Notes: generated by a model not told the origin, from the sequence alone. Shown: positions 11,857-26,324, counted from the first letter of the stretch. The stretch: DNA of 64,000 nt from Cacajao melanocephalus (GCA_963573385.1 CAUYLG010059160.1:1-64000), one strand, 5' to 3'. Program-made: numbers and translations.

Positions 11857-12992
11857 TACTCTCTCTCAATTATCACATTAGAGTTTAGAGAACCAGAAGG
11901 GCAACGGCTAGCCCTTAGTCTACCTAAGTCTACTCAGAACGCTAAGAAGTCACAGCAGCAGAGACAAACCTTCCTGAGGGGGAGCGCTCAGTAACTACAA
12001 GGGAGGAGAAGGAGGCTGCACGGCCCTGCCAAGAGTTGGAAAAAAAGAAAAGGAAGTTGCCAAGAAACACAAAACTCAGAGACCTTTTGAGCCTGATACA
12101 GGAGAAAATATTGAGCTTCATTCCTTCCTTCTTTTTGGAAGCCAGAAAGGCATGTCCAGATAGTTTAAAATACCAGAGGGTTTCAATACTACTCTATTTA
12201 AGAAACCTAAAGACGTTTGACCTCAGTGATAGAAGCCAAAAGAGCAAATCATACTCTGCCTTCAAACAAACATGCCTCTGTGAAAAGGACCTGAATTATA
12301 TGGAGAGAGGAAATAAGAATGTCATTTCGGCACTAATAATCACTCTGTGCTGGTAATTACTATCAGACAGTTGATCAAGTTCAAATTCATCAACCTGAGA
12401 GAAGTAGAGTTAATTGCTAATGCATAATGAGAGGTGCAAGGGGGAATTAAAGTTACTCAACACAGTTTTTACATTTTCAAATGAAATTTAAATAAACCTT
12501 GCACAAAAGCAGCTTGGAAATAGCACATAAAATACATACACTCAAGTCTTGTTGGATTTTCTATTTCTTGCTACACTGTTCTCAAAGGCTCTGAACTAAA
12601 TGAGAGCTGGAACACACTTTGTAACTATGAACACATATATGTTCATATATAAGGCATCAAATACGTTTTAAGGATAGAGACCAACCAATATGCCAAGGCA
12701 TATTAGTGAGTTTATCATGTCCTTTCCAGCTTGTTTTCCAAATTTCCCTGTCAGCCAAAGGGATCACTATTTCTGATCAACACATGTTAGAATTTTGAAA
12801 TCATCTTTGACTTCTTTGCTGTCACTTTCCAAATGCAACAAGTAGATGCCCACTCTTTCTTCAAACTTCAGACTCATTTCTGCCTCTTCAACACAGTCTT
12901 GAATTTCATGCACACACATTTATTATGGAATCCCTAAAAAAAGCACACAACTATAATCCACTCTAAAATTTTCTTTTTCTATCTTTTTATTT
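11857..12992. other. Intron sequence, no feature recognised
   Basis: Unique sequence. The 106-codon open frame at 12036-12356 (plus) is lysine-rich, has no recognisable homology, and lies antisense to the host gene. Confidence 0.6.
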
Positions 12993-13000
12993 TCAAACCA

Positions 13001-13331
<331 letters not shown>

Positions 13332-13579
13332 TAATGTCCCCTGGATCCCCATTTAAGAGTGAGCCTTCAGATCAAGCCTACATCAACTAGCTTTACTAAG
13401 TATGTAAGGCACACAGATGCAAACATCCATGACGGGCCTCGCTCTCATCTTCCTACAGGGACTGCAGTGTATTCACCTTAATCATAACAGACAGCTTGAC
13501 CATCATCCACAAATAACCAAGTTCATTCCATCCTCTGAGGCTATATTCAGGCTGAAGTCTCCTCAGCAGAAATGCTCTT

Positions 13580-13690
13580 CCCTTCTCTTCACAGATTTAT
13601 TCAACAGTCACGTATTTATTCATCAGATATGTGCCAGGTGCTATTCTGGTTGCCCAAGATTCAACAGTGAGTAAAATTCCCATCTAAACC
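13580..13690 (-). repeat. L2 LINE 3' end fragment
   Basis: 'atttattcatcagatatgtg' followed by 'ccaggtgctattctggttgc' and 'caacagtgagtaaaattccc' is the reverse complement of the L2 3' end. Confidence 0.55.
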
Positions 13691-13797
13691 TTCAAAATCA
13701 GATAAAAATCCCCTTTCGACACCAGCCCACAGTGATATTTCCTTCTTCTAAACATAACTCATAATTAATTCCTTTTAACACTTGATTACATTTAAAA

Positions 13798-14087
13798 TTT
13801 TTAAAGACAGGGTTTCATTCCGTCACCCAGGGTGGAATGCAGTGGTGTGATAATAGCTCACCGCAGCCTTGACCTCCTGTAACTAAGCAATCTTCCCACG
13901 TCAGCCTACTGAGTGGCTGCGACTACAAGCACATACTACCATATTTGGCCTAATTTTTTATTTTTTGTAGACAGGGGGTCTCACTATGTTGCCCAGGCTG
14001 GTCTCAAACTCCCGGCTCAAGTGGTCCTACTGCCTCAGGGCATCCCAAAGTACTGGGATTACAGGCAAGAGCCACTGCACCCACCAG
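13798..14087 (-). repeat. Alu, old (J-like)
   Basis: Reverse-complement Alu, strongly diverged, with both arms. The flanks ttacatttaaaa (13786-13797) and ttacatcttaaaa (14089-14101) look like a decayed target duplication. Confidence 0.93.
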
Positions 14088-14149
14088 GTTACATCTTAAA
14101 ACAAGTCAACAATCTTAGTCACAATTCCCAAAATCAAAAGCGTTAATGG

Positions 14150-15745
14150 ATAGAGGAGTGGCATCACCAAGATGGTGGCATAGAAAGTAACCTCCTCATC
14201 GATCTGTATGATAGCTTGTAAAAAAGAAAAAAAAGAAAGAAAGTAACCTGCTCGTATCCCCATACAACAGTAAGAATCCTGCATCCATCCACCATCAAAG
14301 TTTCTCTGAGAGCAACTCAGGATTCAGGTAAAGTTTGTGAAACCTTGGTGGAGCCCAAGACCTGGGAGGGTCACTTTGAGAGTGCAGACCAACATCCAGG
14401 TGGCTGATGTGCCAAGCTTGCTCCTAGGTTCAAGCATGAAAATGGCCCGTCCTCCAAGGGACTTGGCTACAGCCGTTTGGCCTTGAGCCTACAGCTGAAA
14501 CTATCTGCCAAGGGGTCCAAAGGGAATCTTGCACACTGGTGCTTTGGCAGAAAGGTTCGTCTGCGTACTAACAGTGGTCTCAGCAGTGAACCCGAGACTT
14601 GCCCAGTGGCTTGGCTCCAGGCCCCCTCACCCAAGGTCCCAGCTCAGAGCTGTCTGCACAGGGACCCAGAGGGAGACTCACTCATGTCTCATAGCCTGGG
14701 AGTCTGAGCCTTCTGGATGGGCTTGCAAACCTCTGCCCCACAGCAGATCCCAAGGGGACCCAGCCTCAGTTCTCACCCCTCCCACTGCAATCAGGTAACA
14801 ACCTTGTGTTGAGACTACTAGGAGGCATACACTTGAAGAGACTGGTTCTCCAGCCTCTGCCCCACAGCAGATCCCAAGAGGGCCTCATCGCAACTCCAGC
14901 CCATTCTGCTATAGTCAGAAACTCATCCCACCCACGCAGAGACCTGCTGGGAGACATACCCATCTGGGCCACTGCAACAGTCTTCTGAACTCAGGTCTCT
15001 GGCCTGTATTCCCTAACAGCCCGACTACCTTCTTTGGGTCTTCCTCAGGTCCATCTGGGGCAGAAAGCCACGTCAACTTCTGAGTCCCGAAGAGACTGGT
15101 GGCAAGCCTGGGCTTAGAGCATCCTCTAGTGCTGAGACAGCTGCAGTGGTCACAGGCCCAAGAAACCCAAGAGTCAGTCTGCTTAGAATCCCTGGAAGGC
15201 CCTCTGAAGAATAGGCACAAAGCCAGACTGGGAAGATGAAAATAAATAGCTAATCCCTCAATGTGCAGCCATTGTCACACATCTACAAGCATCAAGAGCA
15301 TTCAGGGATTGTCACAGTGGCGAGTGCCTGTTATCCCAGCTATTTGGGAGGCTGAAGGAGAAGGATGTTTGAGCATGGGAGTTCAAGGCTATAATGTGCT
15401 ATGACTGTACCTGTGAATAGTCTCTGTGCTCCACCCTGGGCAACAGAGCAAGACCTTGTCCCTAAGAAATAAATAATTTTTAAAAGAACATTCAGGGAAA
15501 TATGACCTCACCGAAGAGGCAATATAAGGCATCAGAGACCAACCCTAAAGTGATGAAGACGTGCAATTTCTCAGACAAAGAATTCAAAAAAGCTGAGCTT
15601 CCTTCTCAGCAAACTTCAAGAAAAGACAGAATCAATTCAGAAATTTACTGGGGAAATTTGACAGAGAGATTGAAATAATCTTTAAAAATCAAAAAAAAAA
15701 AAATCCTGGAGCTGAAAAAGTATAAATGCATGACCTGAAATCAGG
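14150..15745 (+). mobile_element. 5' part of an old L1 (5' UTR and start of ORF1)
   Basis: GC-rich text such as 'cagcagatcccaaggggacc', repeated in variant form at about 14865, is the 5' untranslated region of an L1M/L1PB-type element. From 15490 it becomes ORF1-proximal text (aaatatgacctcaccgaaga, then agacaaagaattcaaaaaag, then ttgaaataatc). It breaks off near 15745. The overlapping open frames at 14477-15220 on both strands are readings of this UTR. A short Alu-type monomer (15309-15484) is inserted in it. Confidence 0.75.
15309..15484 (+). repeat. Alu-related monomer (FLAM/old Alu), inserted in L1
   Basis: About 175 bp with a 7SL-type body (tcccagctatttgggaggct to accctgggcaacagagcaag) and an A/T-rich tail. 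Decayed target duplications flank it: agagcattcaggga (15295-15308) and agaacattcaggga (about 15485-15498). Confidence 0.85.
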
Positions 15746-15784
15746 TTATTTAACTATTTTTTCCACTCAGGGTAAATGTTTGTA

Positions 15785-15856
15785 TTTCACATGTTAAAAG
15801 TAATTTCCACACCAAACCTATTTCACATGTTTAAAATAATTTCCACACCAAACCTT
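15785..15856 (+). repeat. Two-copy 36-bp tandem duplication
   Basis: Copy 1 is 15785-15820 and copy 2 is 15821-15856. Both start tttcacatgtt and end ccacaccaaacct, with only a few differences. Confidence 0.92.
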
Positions 15857-15906
15857 TCTGGAGATGTAATATTCTATTCAGTATATGTCCCACATTACCT
15901 TTTTTA

Positions 15907-17016
15907 GTTTTTTCTGCTTTTTATTTCCAACTTTTAAGTTTAGGGGTACATGTACAGGATGTGCAGGTTTGTTAAATAGGTAAATGTTTGCCATAGTGGT
16001 TTGCTGCACAGATCATCCCATCACCCAGGTATTAAGCACAGCATCCATTAGTTATTTTTCCTGATCCTATCCCTCCTCTCAACAGGCCTGCCCTCAAACA
16101 GGCCCCAGTGTGTGTTGTTCCCCTACGTGTCCATGTGTTCTTATCGTTTAGCTGCCACTTATAAGTGAGAACATTAAGTATTTAGTTTTCTGTTCCTGCA
16201 TTACTTTGCTAAGGATAATGGGCTTCAGCTCCATTTATGTCCCTGCAAAGGACATTATCTCATTCCTTTTTATGGTTGCATAGTATTCCATAGTGTATTA
16301 TAGGTAGCACATTTTCTTTATCCAGTCTATTATTGATGGGCATTTGGGTTGATTCCATGTCTTTGCTATTGTGAAGAATTTTGCAATGAACATATGCATG
16401 CATGTGTCTTCATAATAAAACAATTTACATTCCTTTGGGTATATACCTAGTAATGGAATTGCTGGGTCAAATGGTATTTCCGCCTCTAGGTCCTTAAGGA
16501 ATCGCCACACTGTCTTCTACAATGGCTGAACTAATTTACCCTCCCACTGACAGTGTAAAAGCGCTCCTTTTTCTCCACAATCTTGCCAGCACCTGTTGTT
16601 TTTTGACTTTTCAATAATAGCCATTCTGACTGGCATAAAATGGTATCTCATTGTGGTTTTGACTTACATTTCTCTAGTGATTAGCGATGTTGAATTTTTT
16701 TCATGTTTGTTGGCCACATGCATGTCTTCTTTTGAGAAGGGTCATTTCATGTCCTTTGCCCACTTGTCAATGGGGTTGTTATTCTCTCATAAATTTAAGT
16801 TCCTTGTAGATTCTGGATATTACACCTTTGTCAGATGGATAGATTGCAAAAATTTTCTCTCATTCTGTAGGCTGTCTGTTTACTCTGGTGTTTCTTTTGC
16901 TGTGCAGAAGCTCTTTAGTTTAATAAGATCCCATTTGTTAATTTTTGCTTTTGTTGCAATTGCTTTTGCAATCTTCATCATGAAATCTTTGCCTGTGCCT
17001 ACGTCCTGAATGGTCT
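15907..17016 (-). mobile_element. 5'-truncated L1 with target duplication
   Basis: About 1.1 kb of reverse-complement primate L1, from the 3' UTR (taagtttaggggtacatgta) into ORF2 (ggaattgctgggtcaaatgg, tgtcctgaatggt). The flanking duplication is attacctttttta (about 15894-15906) and attaccttttttaa (17017-17030). The short open frames here, including 137 codons at 16596-17009 (plus), are antisense readings of L1. Confidence 0.93.
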
Positions 17017-17030
17017 ATTACCTTTTTTAA

Positions 17031-19664
17031 TTAAAAAAAGTCTAAATTCCAAAACACACCAAGCCTTGGAATTTTCAGATGAAGAATCAACCTGTATTCC
17101 ACCTTCTCTCCAAATACATGGAGATATTACTTCAGAAAGATAGTAGGTCAACCTTGGTTTTTGCTTTTAATAGCTTTTATGGTGCCTTCCATAGAATAGT
17201 TGGGCACAGACTAGGTCGATCTGAATTGAAATTAATATGGAACTATAGATACAGACTTGGGCCAAAATGGACATCACAATTCAGAACTGAAAAATTAAAG
17301 TTAAAATATCCAAATTATGGCGATTTTTCAGGATATAAAACCTCAGTGATAATATTGATATCAATATTTTCTAACTTTTAACAAAAATCTGTAACCTTGT
17401 CAATGTGTTTACAGGCCCAAAGTTTTTTTTCTCTTAATAAATGAGATTGAGATTGGTTCCGATAGCTAGCAAAGAAAAGGTAAGCTTATCTCCATATAGT
17501 GATGACAGCTGTCCCTGGGAAAATGGATAAGGTAAAATTGTCTTACTTCCTACCATCTGTCTCCTCCAGTCCCCCAGAACACTGTCATAGAGCACTACTC
17601 ACACCACCCACATCTTCCTTGAGGAGAGGGTCAAAAAGTGGGAAGCAGTCGAGTTTCATTATCATCTCTGCTCAGCCGTTTCCCTCTCAAACCCAAATGG
17701 TGTTACCAGAGCCAGAGACCAGTCAGCTCCAGAAAAACACCTGCATGGAACTACTGAGCACTAGCAGGCATCCACAGGTCCCTGTAGGTGGGCTAGAGAA
17801 ATAAGATGTTCTGGGATAGTTTAAAAAATTAGATGCAAAAGGAAAATAAATCTTAAGAGGGCTGATAAATGCAGATAAACAAGAGAGGTGGAGATAAAGG
17901 CTAGAGTGGCTACAACGAGCACATAAATGATAAATGTGAGAACAAGTGGCACTAGAAGAAAGAAAGCAGAAAAGACCAGTAAGTTTTAAAATTAGAAACG
18001 GTAAACAGGGAGAAGAATATAAAATGAAAGGGATGAAAACTTGGAAAAATGAGAAGCTAGGCTAGAAATTACATAACATTTAACTTCCCGTTAATTTCAC
18101 AAGTTATTGAGAACTTATATTTTAGGCAGTGAGATGGAATCAAGTGAAGACACAGGGTAAAATTAAAGAGTCAGTTAAAATTAAAAGAGTTACTTGAAAC
18201 TAAATAGACTAAGAAGTTCTTTCTTATCTTTCTCCTTCAGGAACAGTTTTTATATCTGATAGCTCTACATTCTTAATACCTCACCTTGTCCTTAGCCTAT
18301 GGTATACATTTAACAAATGAACTGAAAAACAAATGAACAATTAATATACTAATGATTAATCAATAAAGGGAATACGAAAATAAAATACAGAAAAGGATAT
18401 AATGACAAAGGAGAAGGGCTCAAAATGAAAGATAAACACTTTTGATGGTAACAGACATGAAATGATTAAAAAGGATTTTGCAGCCGTATGATCCTATAGA
18501 AATACATTCCCAAATTCCATTGTTCTGTAAACTAACATTCAGCTCTCATCTAGTAACTAGCAGACTGCCTGGCATGGAATGAGATACTTCAGCAGTTATT
18601 TGTGGAGTGACTGAATCATTTATTTGCACTTGCATGTGTTGACAACAGGGATGAAAGGTCATTAATGTTCCTACTGGGATTCACAGGATTTACATCAAAA
18701 GTCTCACATTTCATTATTAATGAGGCACATGTGCCTATATATACACATGTGTATGCACAAATACAAATGTAGGTTTGTATATTCCTCTAGCACGGCAAAG
18801 ACAGATTTCCCTATGGGTTCTACAATGAACAAACATATGCTTTTATGCCCATAAAAATATCAATCAATATTTTAGATGCCTGCTATGTATACATTTTTAT
18901 ATAATTACAAATATTAGCTAATCTCAAAAGGTTCTTGAAAATGAAAGAAAAACACACTCTTCATGAAATAATTAGAAAAACTTGTGAGGAAATACTTAGC
19001 AATCTGGCTAAGAATGATGTATTATGAAGGTAATACAAAGAAAAACAATGAAGAGACTCATGAATATTGTTTCAGATCACAGGTGGATTACTAATGTATT
19101 CCTATATATTTGTAATTAATCCTCAGTAAGCACTAATGTTTAAATATCTGTGTAAGTATAGTAAACACTTCCCATGCTATTTGCTGCACTGGATTACATA
19201 AAAATAAACAGGTTCATACACAAAGATACTCTTCCGAGATACTCAGCAATTCATAACATTATAACATTCTGTCAAAAATGTGTATTTATATTAAAATGGT
19301 TTTAAATATAAGCAGACAGAACAATGATCCTCTCTGTTCCATCAAAGGGAAATATTCACCATCGTAAATTTAAGATATGGTATTTACATAATTCTAAAGC
19401 CTTGGGAGAATAATGCGTTATTTGTAACACTTACAGTGCATTAAACACTGCCAAGCAACAGGATAAGGGATAATTCCTAAGCATTGAGACAGCAGATAAA
19501 GTATAGCTGTACAAAGATGAGAAGTTCAACATAATACTGAATAACATTTTAAACTTTCTGGACCTTGGTACCTCCATTTAAATAAAAAACAAACCTTGGA
19601 AATACAAATGTGTTAAGGTTACAAGATATGAATTATTACAAGTTAAGGTTACCGACATCCTGAA
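17031..19664. other. Intron sequence, no feature recognised
   Basis: 2.6 kb without a repeat I can name. Two open frames of about 100 codons (17079-17381 and 17499-17804, plus) have no recognisable homology or splice context on the host strand. Confidence 0.55.
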
Positions 19665-20190
<526 letters not shown>

Positions 20191-21327
20191 AAAACTCAAA
20201 ATTAATTTCAAAACAACTAGGCACGATACATATAAGTGCCCTAACCAAGGCATGTACTCTGTAAGCCCACTTCCATAAAATAAAGCATACGCTGGGAAGA
20301 GAGTCAAAATTTATTTAACGAGAATGACTCATGGAAAATATACAATTCCAGCTCACCAATAACATTTGTAATTTCTTCCCCTGGATAATTATTTCAACAG
20401 CGGATAGAAAAACATTACAGACAGCTACTATCTGCCAGCAACTAACCTGCATTTCCCCTTCCTATATGTTTTACTTTCGCTTGTTGGCCTTCACCTACTC
20501 TTTGTGTAAATGCATTTCTGTACTGGGATGAACAGCCTCCCCGACAGCAGGCACTGTTAGGAAAGGTCTTAGGATCTCATTCCCCCAGTCTTCCCACTCC
20601 CAAATAAACCAGAGACCAAACACAGGAAACAGACAGTCTGGCACATGAGGGTGGCTGTGCCCACTAGGGTTGTGTCACATTCACTCATTACTGTCCCATC
20701 CCAGGAGATGAGTGAGAAATGGTTTTTAAAAAGTGCAAAGCAAATACCCACTTCTGGGTCTAAACCCATGTTTGTGATAGTACTGACAATTTTAGGCCTC
20801 TTAAGATACATCTAAGGCTTGACACTGAGTCTCATCCTCTCGAATCTAAGTCTCGAATACAAAAGGTGGACAGTTTATTAGCTGTCACCTTTCTATCAGA
20901 GTCAAAATGGACTATATACTACAGGTGGCTGGCCCCATTTTCAGTTTCCAGCCAACACAAGAGAAAGCATTTTTACTTCAGACCAGACACCCTAGACTTG
21001 TTGCTATTCCTCTACCCAAGCCACTGGCAAAGTGCCTAGATGGGAACTAGAGGAAAGCGGCAGAGTAACAGGGTCCTCTTTCATGAGTAACACTTGGGGA
21101 CCTACACTCTCCCAGAGGCCTCATGTCTACCATTCCAGCATCTAATAGAGGCACTGGCTGTGACCCACTCAATGTGCCCTTCAGTCTTTCCTCATAGCAT
21201 GGACCTTGGCAAAAGGAGTATCTCGCGGCCTCTGGGCCTTCCCGTAGGATCACGCTTCCCCAGCATCACTAAGTTACACTGTCCACCAATTCTTCCTCTC
21301 ACCCTGTTTCTGCTGCCATAGAATAAT
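20191..21327. other. Intron sequence, no feature recognised
   Basis: Unique, moderately GC-rich around 20530-21300. Short open frames on both strands (for example 20569-20811 minus, 21094-21321 plus) show no domain I recognise. Confidence 0.55.
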
Positions 21328-21530
21328 TCTGACTTAGAGCCAGGGGAACCAGGCTCCAAACCCCAGCTTTGCCTAATTGCGTGATGTGTGACAGGTTTAC
21401 CCTACCTTGTTCTGGCCTCTGATACCATATGTGCAGCAACTGAGCCTAATAAGTAATATATATCTGCTCAACTACCTATTGAGTTTTGTGAAGATTGTGT
21501 GAAAGAGTGTGATATACTCCAAAAACATAA
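21328..21530 (+). repeat. Probable MIR, diverged
   Basis: 'cttagagccaggggaaccag', then 'ctccaaaccccagctttgcc', then 'tgtgaagattgtgtgaaaga' follow the MIR order but with many differences. Confidence 0.5.
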
Positions 21531-22239
21531 AATATAATACCTTAGAATTTTTAATATATTGTCATATGCAGATTCTGTATTGACATTATGTCTGCTATGA
21601 AGAGGCCTCCCGAGCTGCTGCAGCAATCTTCAGTAAAGAGAGCGCATATTTCTTAGGCCAAGGATGCACCTTCAAAGGTCTATGAAGGAGTTGTTATGGA
21701 AAAAAAGCAGGTGTAACTTTAGAAATACTGAATCCTAAATCTAGATGAACACTTTCAAAGAGTGATACTTAAATCTTCCCTCCCTACTTCCCTTTCCTAC
21801 AGCACTCTCAAACTTTTAAACTTTCTGTGTTTTCTAAAAGCTTGTCTTCTGTTTTCCTTTCCTTCATCTCCAACATCCTCAAAAAAAGATCCAACGATAG
21901 CGTCTCCGTCTCCTCATGCTCCCTGTGGTTAAGAGCAGGAGTATTTAAAACACAGTCTTGGTGGCAAGCTGTAATATACTGCTCTCTACCTGAGACTTAG
22001 ACAAATAAAATCACGTTTCCTCACTCCAGCTGCTGATGCAAATGGGGATAATACCACCTGTCTCATATGCTTCTTGTAAAGAAGAATAAAACCTAAGAAA
22101 AAAACAAGTACAACCTCACTACTACCTAGTTTGACTTCCCAACCACTAAACCCAATGGCTGCTTCCTGTTCCTCCACCAAACTGACCTTTCTAGAGTAGC
22201 TGACACAGCCGACTTCTTCCTCTTTGGAATCTCCCCTCT

Positions 22240-22860
22240 TATGGATTCCCTTACAACCATCCTCTCTTGCTTCTCCTCCTATCCCTCTGTCTTATGTCTC
22301 CATTTTTCTTCTACCTCTCTTCATCAAAATATAAGCATTCATAAAGATTCCATCCTTTTCTCCAATATCACCTTGTCTTAGATACTCAAAACCTTACCTC
22401 ACTAAAAATAATGCCTGCCATCTCTCCTCTTGCCTTCATTCTATTTCTTGTATGTAATATGCCACTTGCATTGAGAATATTCAAAACCAGTCTATATCCC
22501 TCCCAAACCTACTGCTCATCTTGTATTCTGCCTTGGCTAAAGGTCTCATCTACCCCGTCTGAGAAGCTTAGAGTCCATTCTTGCTTTCCCTTCTTCCTGA
22601 CTTCCAATATCCAGCAGGTCATCAGATTCTGTTTGTCTGCAAAGTCTCTCTTCCTATCTATCCCTTCTTTCCATTGCAAACAGTCTAGTTTAAACCTCCA
22701 TCATTTCTTATCTAAATGACTCCCCAAATTCAAGCAGTCACCCTGCCTTACATCTTACCCCTGTTCTATTCCCACCAATTCTACTCTCTGTCAAAGATCT
22801 CAAGACACACTCCCATCCAAGTCTATTAATAGCTCACCAGAGCCTACAGAAAGAACTAAG
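22240..22860 (+). repeat. Pyrimidine-rich stretch, possible L2-related
   Basis: CT-rich text with stretches like 'caccagagcctacagaaaga' and 'cctccatcatttcttatcta' resembles L2 reverse-transcriptase text but is too diverged for a firm call. The 102-codon frame at 22411-22719 lies in it. Bases 21531-22239 show nothing recognisable. Confidence 0.3.
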
Positions 22861-24130
22861 GCCAACTACGCAGCACAGACCTGGGGTCTGCAACAATCTG
22901 GATACAAGTGCTCACAAAGCATCCTCCCACATCATACCACACATTCACCACTATCAATAACACCCCAGGGTAATAGGAGCACCCTCTATTCCAATATCTA
23001 CCCTCTGGAGCAAACAGCAGGGTTGCTTGCAGCCTTAGCAAATAGAGATGGTGACTCCTAGAGCAAAAGGCTTGCTTGCTGGCCATTACAAAAGATCTGA
23101 GTTTCCTACATTCAGAGTTTCTCCTCCTATAAGACAACCAACTATATCATCCATAGGTATCACCTGGTCATCTGTGCAGTGCTCTTAGGAATCAGGGCTC
23201 AGGGAACAAGCATAAAATGCACTGCTCTAGCTACTGACAGTAATAAACTGTCCTGTGTCAAAGATCCAGGAGTCCCATGTCTTCTACTAGTATCCGTGGA
23301 ACTATGCAGGATAGCTTGTTAACATGAAAGTAGAGTAAAATCTCTGTCTTGAAGTTATATTGAAGCTAATCTTTAAGAATGGGAATCATATTTCTAATAT
23401 TTTTTCCAATACCTTCCCTGTAAGAAACACCCCAAAAGTACAGACTAAAATCCATCTAACGTGTGCGGCCAGGCATATGTAAGTATTAAAGTAAGCTAGA
23501 AAGGATGGGACAGCTAAATAAATTTATTTTCAATAAACCTGGGTAGCTCAGGTTTAAGTACTAGCAAAATTTGACTAGAATAAATTAGAAAAGAGACTCA
23601 AACTCAAGGCAAAAGCGGGCTACTGCTTTTTGCAAGACTCCTTTCCTCTGCTACAGAGACGAAAACATCAGAAAAGGCCTAACGGTGTCTCACTGCTGCC
23701 ACCTGCCTCTCCACTCAGCAGCTACAGCAGCAGGTACTAAATCCCCGGAGGAAGAAGGCCTGTTTTTGCTTCTGGGGGTGTTTTGCGACTTTTGTTTGTT
23801 TGGCTTCTGAGGCATAGCTTGAGATAATCTGAAAACTGTCATGTTCTTCCTGAGCCTCTGGCTATTTTACTGCTCAGGACATTATAATGCTCACATGTCC
23901 ACAAATCATTGAAGGAAAGGAGGTTAAAAGCCAATCTAGTTAATTTTGCTGTTTGTTCGAAGAGCCACGTGAAATTAACAGATAAAGTGAACTTGGATGA
24001 TTTATTTCCCAATGCAAACTTCTATTTAAAAAAAAAAAAAAAAGTTCCTCAATGCTCCTAGAGTCTTAAATCAACAATGAGACTACTTAATTATAATTGT
24101 CCTCAATTACTGGATTTATCTCTAAATAAG
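22861..24130. other. Intron sequence, no feature recognised
   Basis: Unique sequence. A run of A's lies at about 24027-24043. Nothing further recognised. Confidence 0.6.
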
Positions 24131-24131
24131 C

Positions 24132-24352
24132 AACTCACACGTGCTGGGCACTCAACATGTGCCAGTGTCCTAAGCATTCTCTTTTAGTTCTCACTACAAC
24201 CCCATGAAGGCGATATGATCCTTATCCTGTTTTACAGATGATAAAATAAAGACACAGTGAGGTTACACGGCAGAGTTAATAAGAGATAAAACTGAGATTA
24301 ACGTCAAGATAGCCTTTTGGGCTAATGTTCTTCACCACTATGCTAACAGTGT
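24132..24352 (-). repeat. MIR, reverse orientation
   Basis: Reverse complement of the MIR body, nearly end to end: 'ctgggcactcaacatgtgcc', 'cctgttttacagatgataaa', 'gacacagtgaggttacacgg', 'cttcaccactatgctaacag'. Confidence 0.85.
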
Positions 24353-26324
24353 ACCATAAAATGTCACAGACCTCATCAGAATGTGATGCAAAAACGTGAC
24401 GCCTAGCATGCCTGCTCTGCAGCAAGACAGTTCCACCAAGTTTCCTTGGTCTAAAAACATGTTCGGCACAATTTGAAAATATACCATTGTCATTTTTGAC
24501 ACCTACGCAACCTCCGACCCCAAATAGACCCAGAAGCAAGATGATTTATTGTAAGGACTGAATAAAGTCCTATGGATGTGTTAAAGAGGAGGAAACTCTA
24601 TGAAACCATGGGTAACAGAAAGAGAAAAAAGAAGGTTCAAGAATTCATGGACTGAAAAAACAGTCACTGGACAACAGGAAGGTAGTAAGAATCCTTAACC
24701 AAACCGTAAATCACATGAGTGAGTGGCAAAGGCAAGGACGCAGGGTTTGCTGTCTCAGAGGAAGTATCTGGCCCTATTAATTTAATGCAACTACTCATTT
24801 GGAAACAAATAGTTTTTCAGAGTTTCCTTAAAACAAATATGATTACTGATTGAGAAAATGAATATTCATTCCTGATTTGCCTGAATTTAGTGTTTCAATT
24901 TCGCATTTGCATTTCTGCAGACACCGCAAGACTCTTCAGCTCCCTCCCACAGAAAACTGTCCTCTATTTCCACCCACATTCACCTCACACCCATTTTGAT
25001 TAAAAAAGAGACTGAGTAGAAACTCTAGTTTACTTCCTGTAAATTTTCCAAGGACAGCTGATCTTTATTTTCTTCATTGCCCTTGGAGATTTAAAATTAA
25101 TGTGCAATTGGTAAAATACGTTTCCGGTTCACTTTAGGCATCTTCCTTTCCACACCCCGGAAGACTAATACTGAAATTATGCATTGTAATCTTCTACCAG
25201 AGCCCATCTTGAGACCCCCATACAATTCCAAAGTGCTCTGGAGGCAAAGCAATCTTCTAGCCAACTTCGGTAAGGTTTTCCAAAAATCTAAAACTTTCCT
25301 TTGCAAAGGAAGATTCGCTTTTACATGCGACAAAGCAAAGACTGTCCCATCTTATATGTGGCTTCCTACTTCTATCCCATGAATTCACGGCTTTGTAACA
25401 ATGCTGAATTTGATAACTGACAGCTTGCCTAGACCGACATTTTAATGCCATACTCTAGAAAATTAAAGTGAATATTCAAATTATCCACATATGGAAGATT
25501 TTTAAAGAAAAAATTCATAAACAAAAATGGCATCCAAATTTAGTTTTAAATCGTAATGACTATTTTAAAAATAGCAACTGAAAGATGTTTTTAAGCGAAA
25601 GAGCCATACTCTGTTTGTGCATATTATATAGTACATTACCCAGGTGTCATGCAGGCCCAGAAAGAGACAATGCACTCTCATGGGAGGCGGCTCATTTGTA
25701 TTTACTCAAAGAAACTATATGTGTCTCAATGATTTCCTGTGTGGGAAAACATTCCGATTCTCAGGTAGCTTTATACCACCTTTCCTCCACTGTCTTGGTC
25801 TTGCTGAAAACAAACATTACTGAGTAAAACAAAAATTACACTCCGATCTCTGAAACCAAAGACTCTTTCACACGTAACATGATGTACCTTTCTATGTCTA
25901 GTGTATCACCTGCAGTTCAGAAAGGTACTGACATAAATTCATAAAGGAATGAAAACCAATCCTACATGTGAAAGTACTAATTCCAACCACCTATAGAAGA
26001 ATAAATAAAATTCTTCTAACAACTTTAAAAACTGTTGAGACACACAGTATTACCAAGATGGAATTTTAATCAAATCTGAATACTCAAGGAAAAAGCAATT
26101 GCTTATTGAGTGCTTACTATTATGTGCAAGGCATGCCTGTATTTAGAAATGAGAAGAGGCAAGCAAAGGATAAATAAGACATTTTCTCTGAGTAAACAGT
26201 AAAGATCCAGAAACAAAGTAAACATAGAAAACATAATTTAAAATACCAAGCAATATAACTGCCAAATGAGGCACATGCACATTTCAAGATTAAAACAATG
26301 CAGGAGAAGGATGAAGGAGGAAAT
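24353..26324. other. Intron sequence, mostly unique
   Basis: No repeat recognised apart from a possible L2 scrap at about 26095-26150 (tattgagtgcttactattat). The interval 25090-25450 keeps several CpG sites (for example cgtttccggttcac, acatgcgac, tagaccgacat) in an AT-rich setting. That is compatible with a conserved element but does not prove it. Confidence 0.5.

Noticed and set aside
14477..15220. Several overlapping frames on both strands in GC-rich text
   Set aside because: They lie in the 5' untranslated region of an old L1, which is naturally poor in stops.
16596..17009. 137-codon hydrophobic frame on the plus strand
   Set aside because: It is the antisense reading of a truncated L1.
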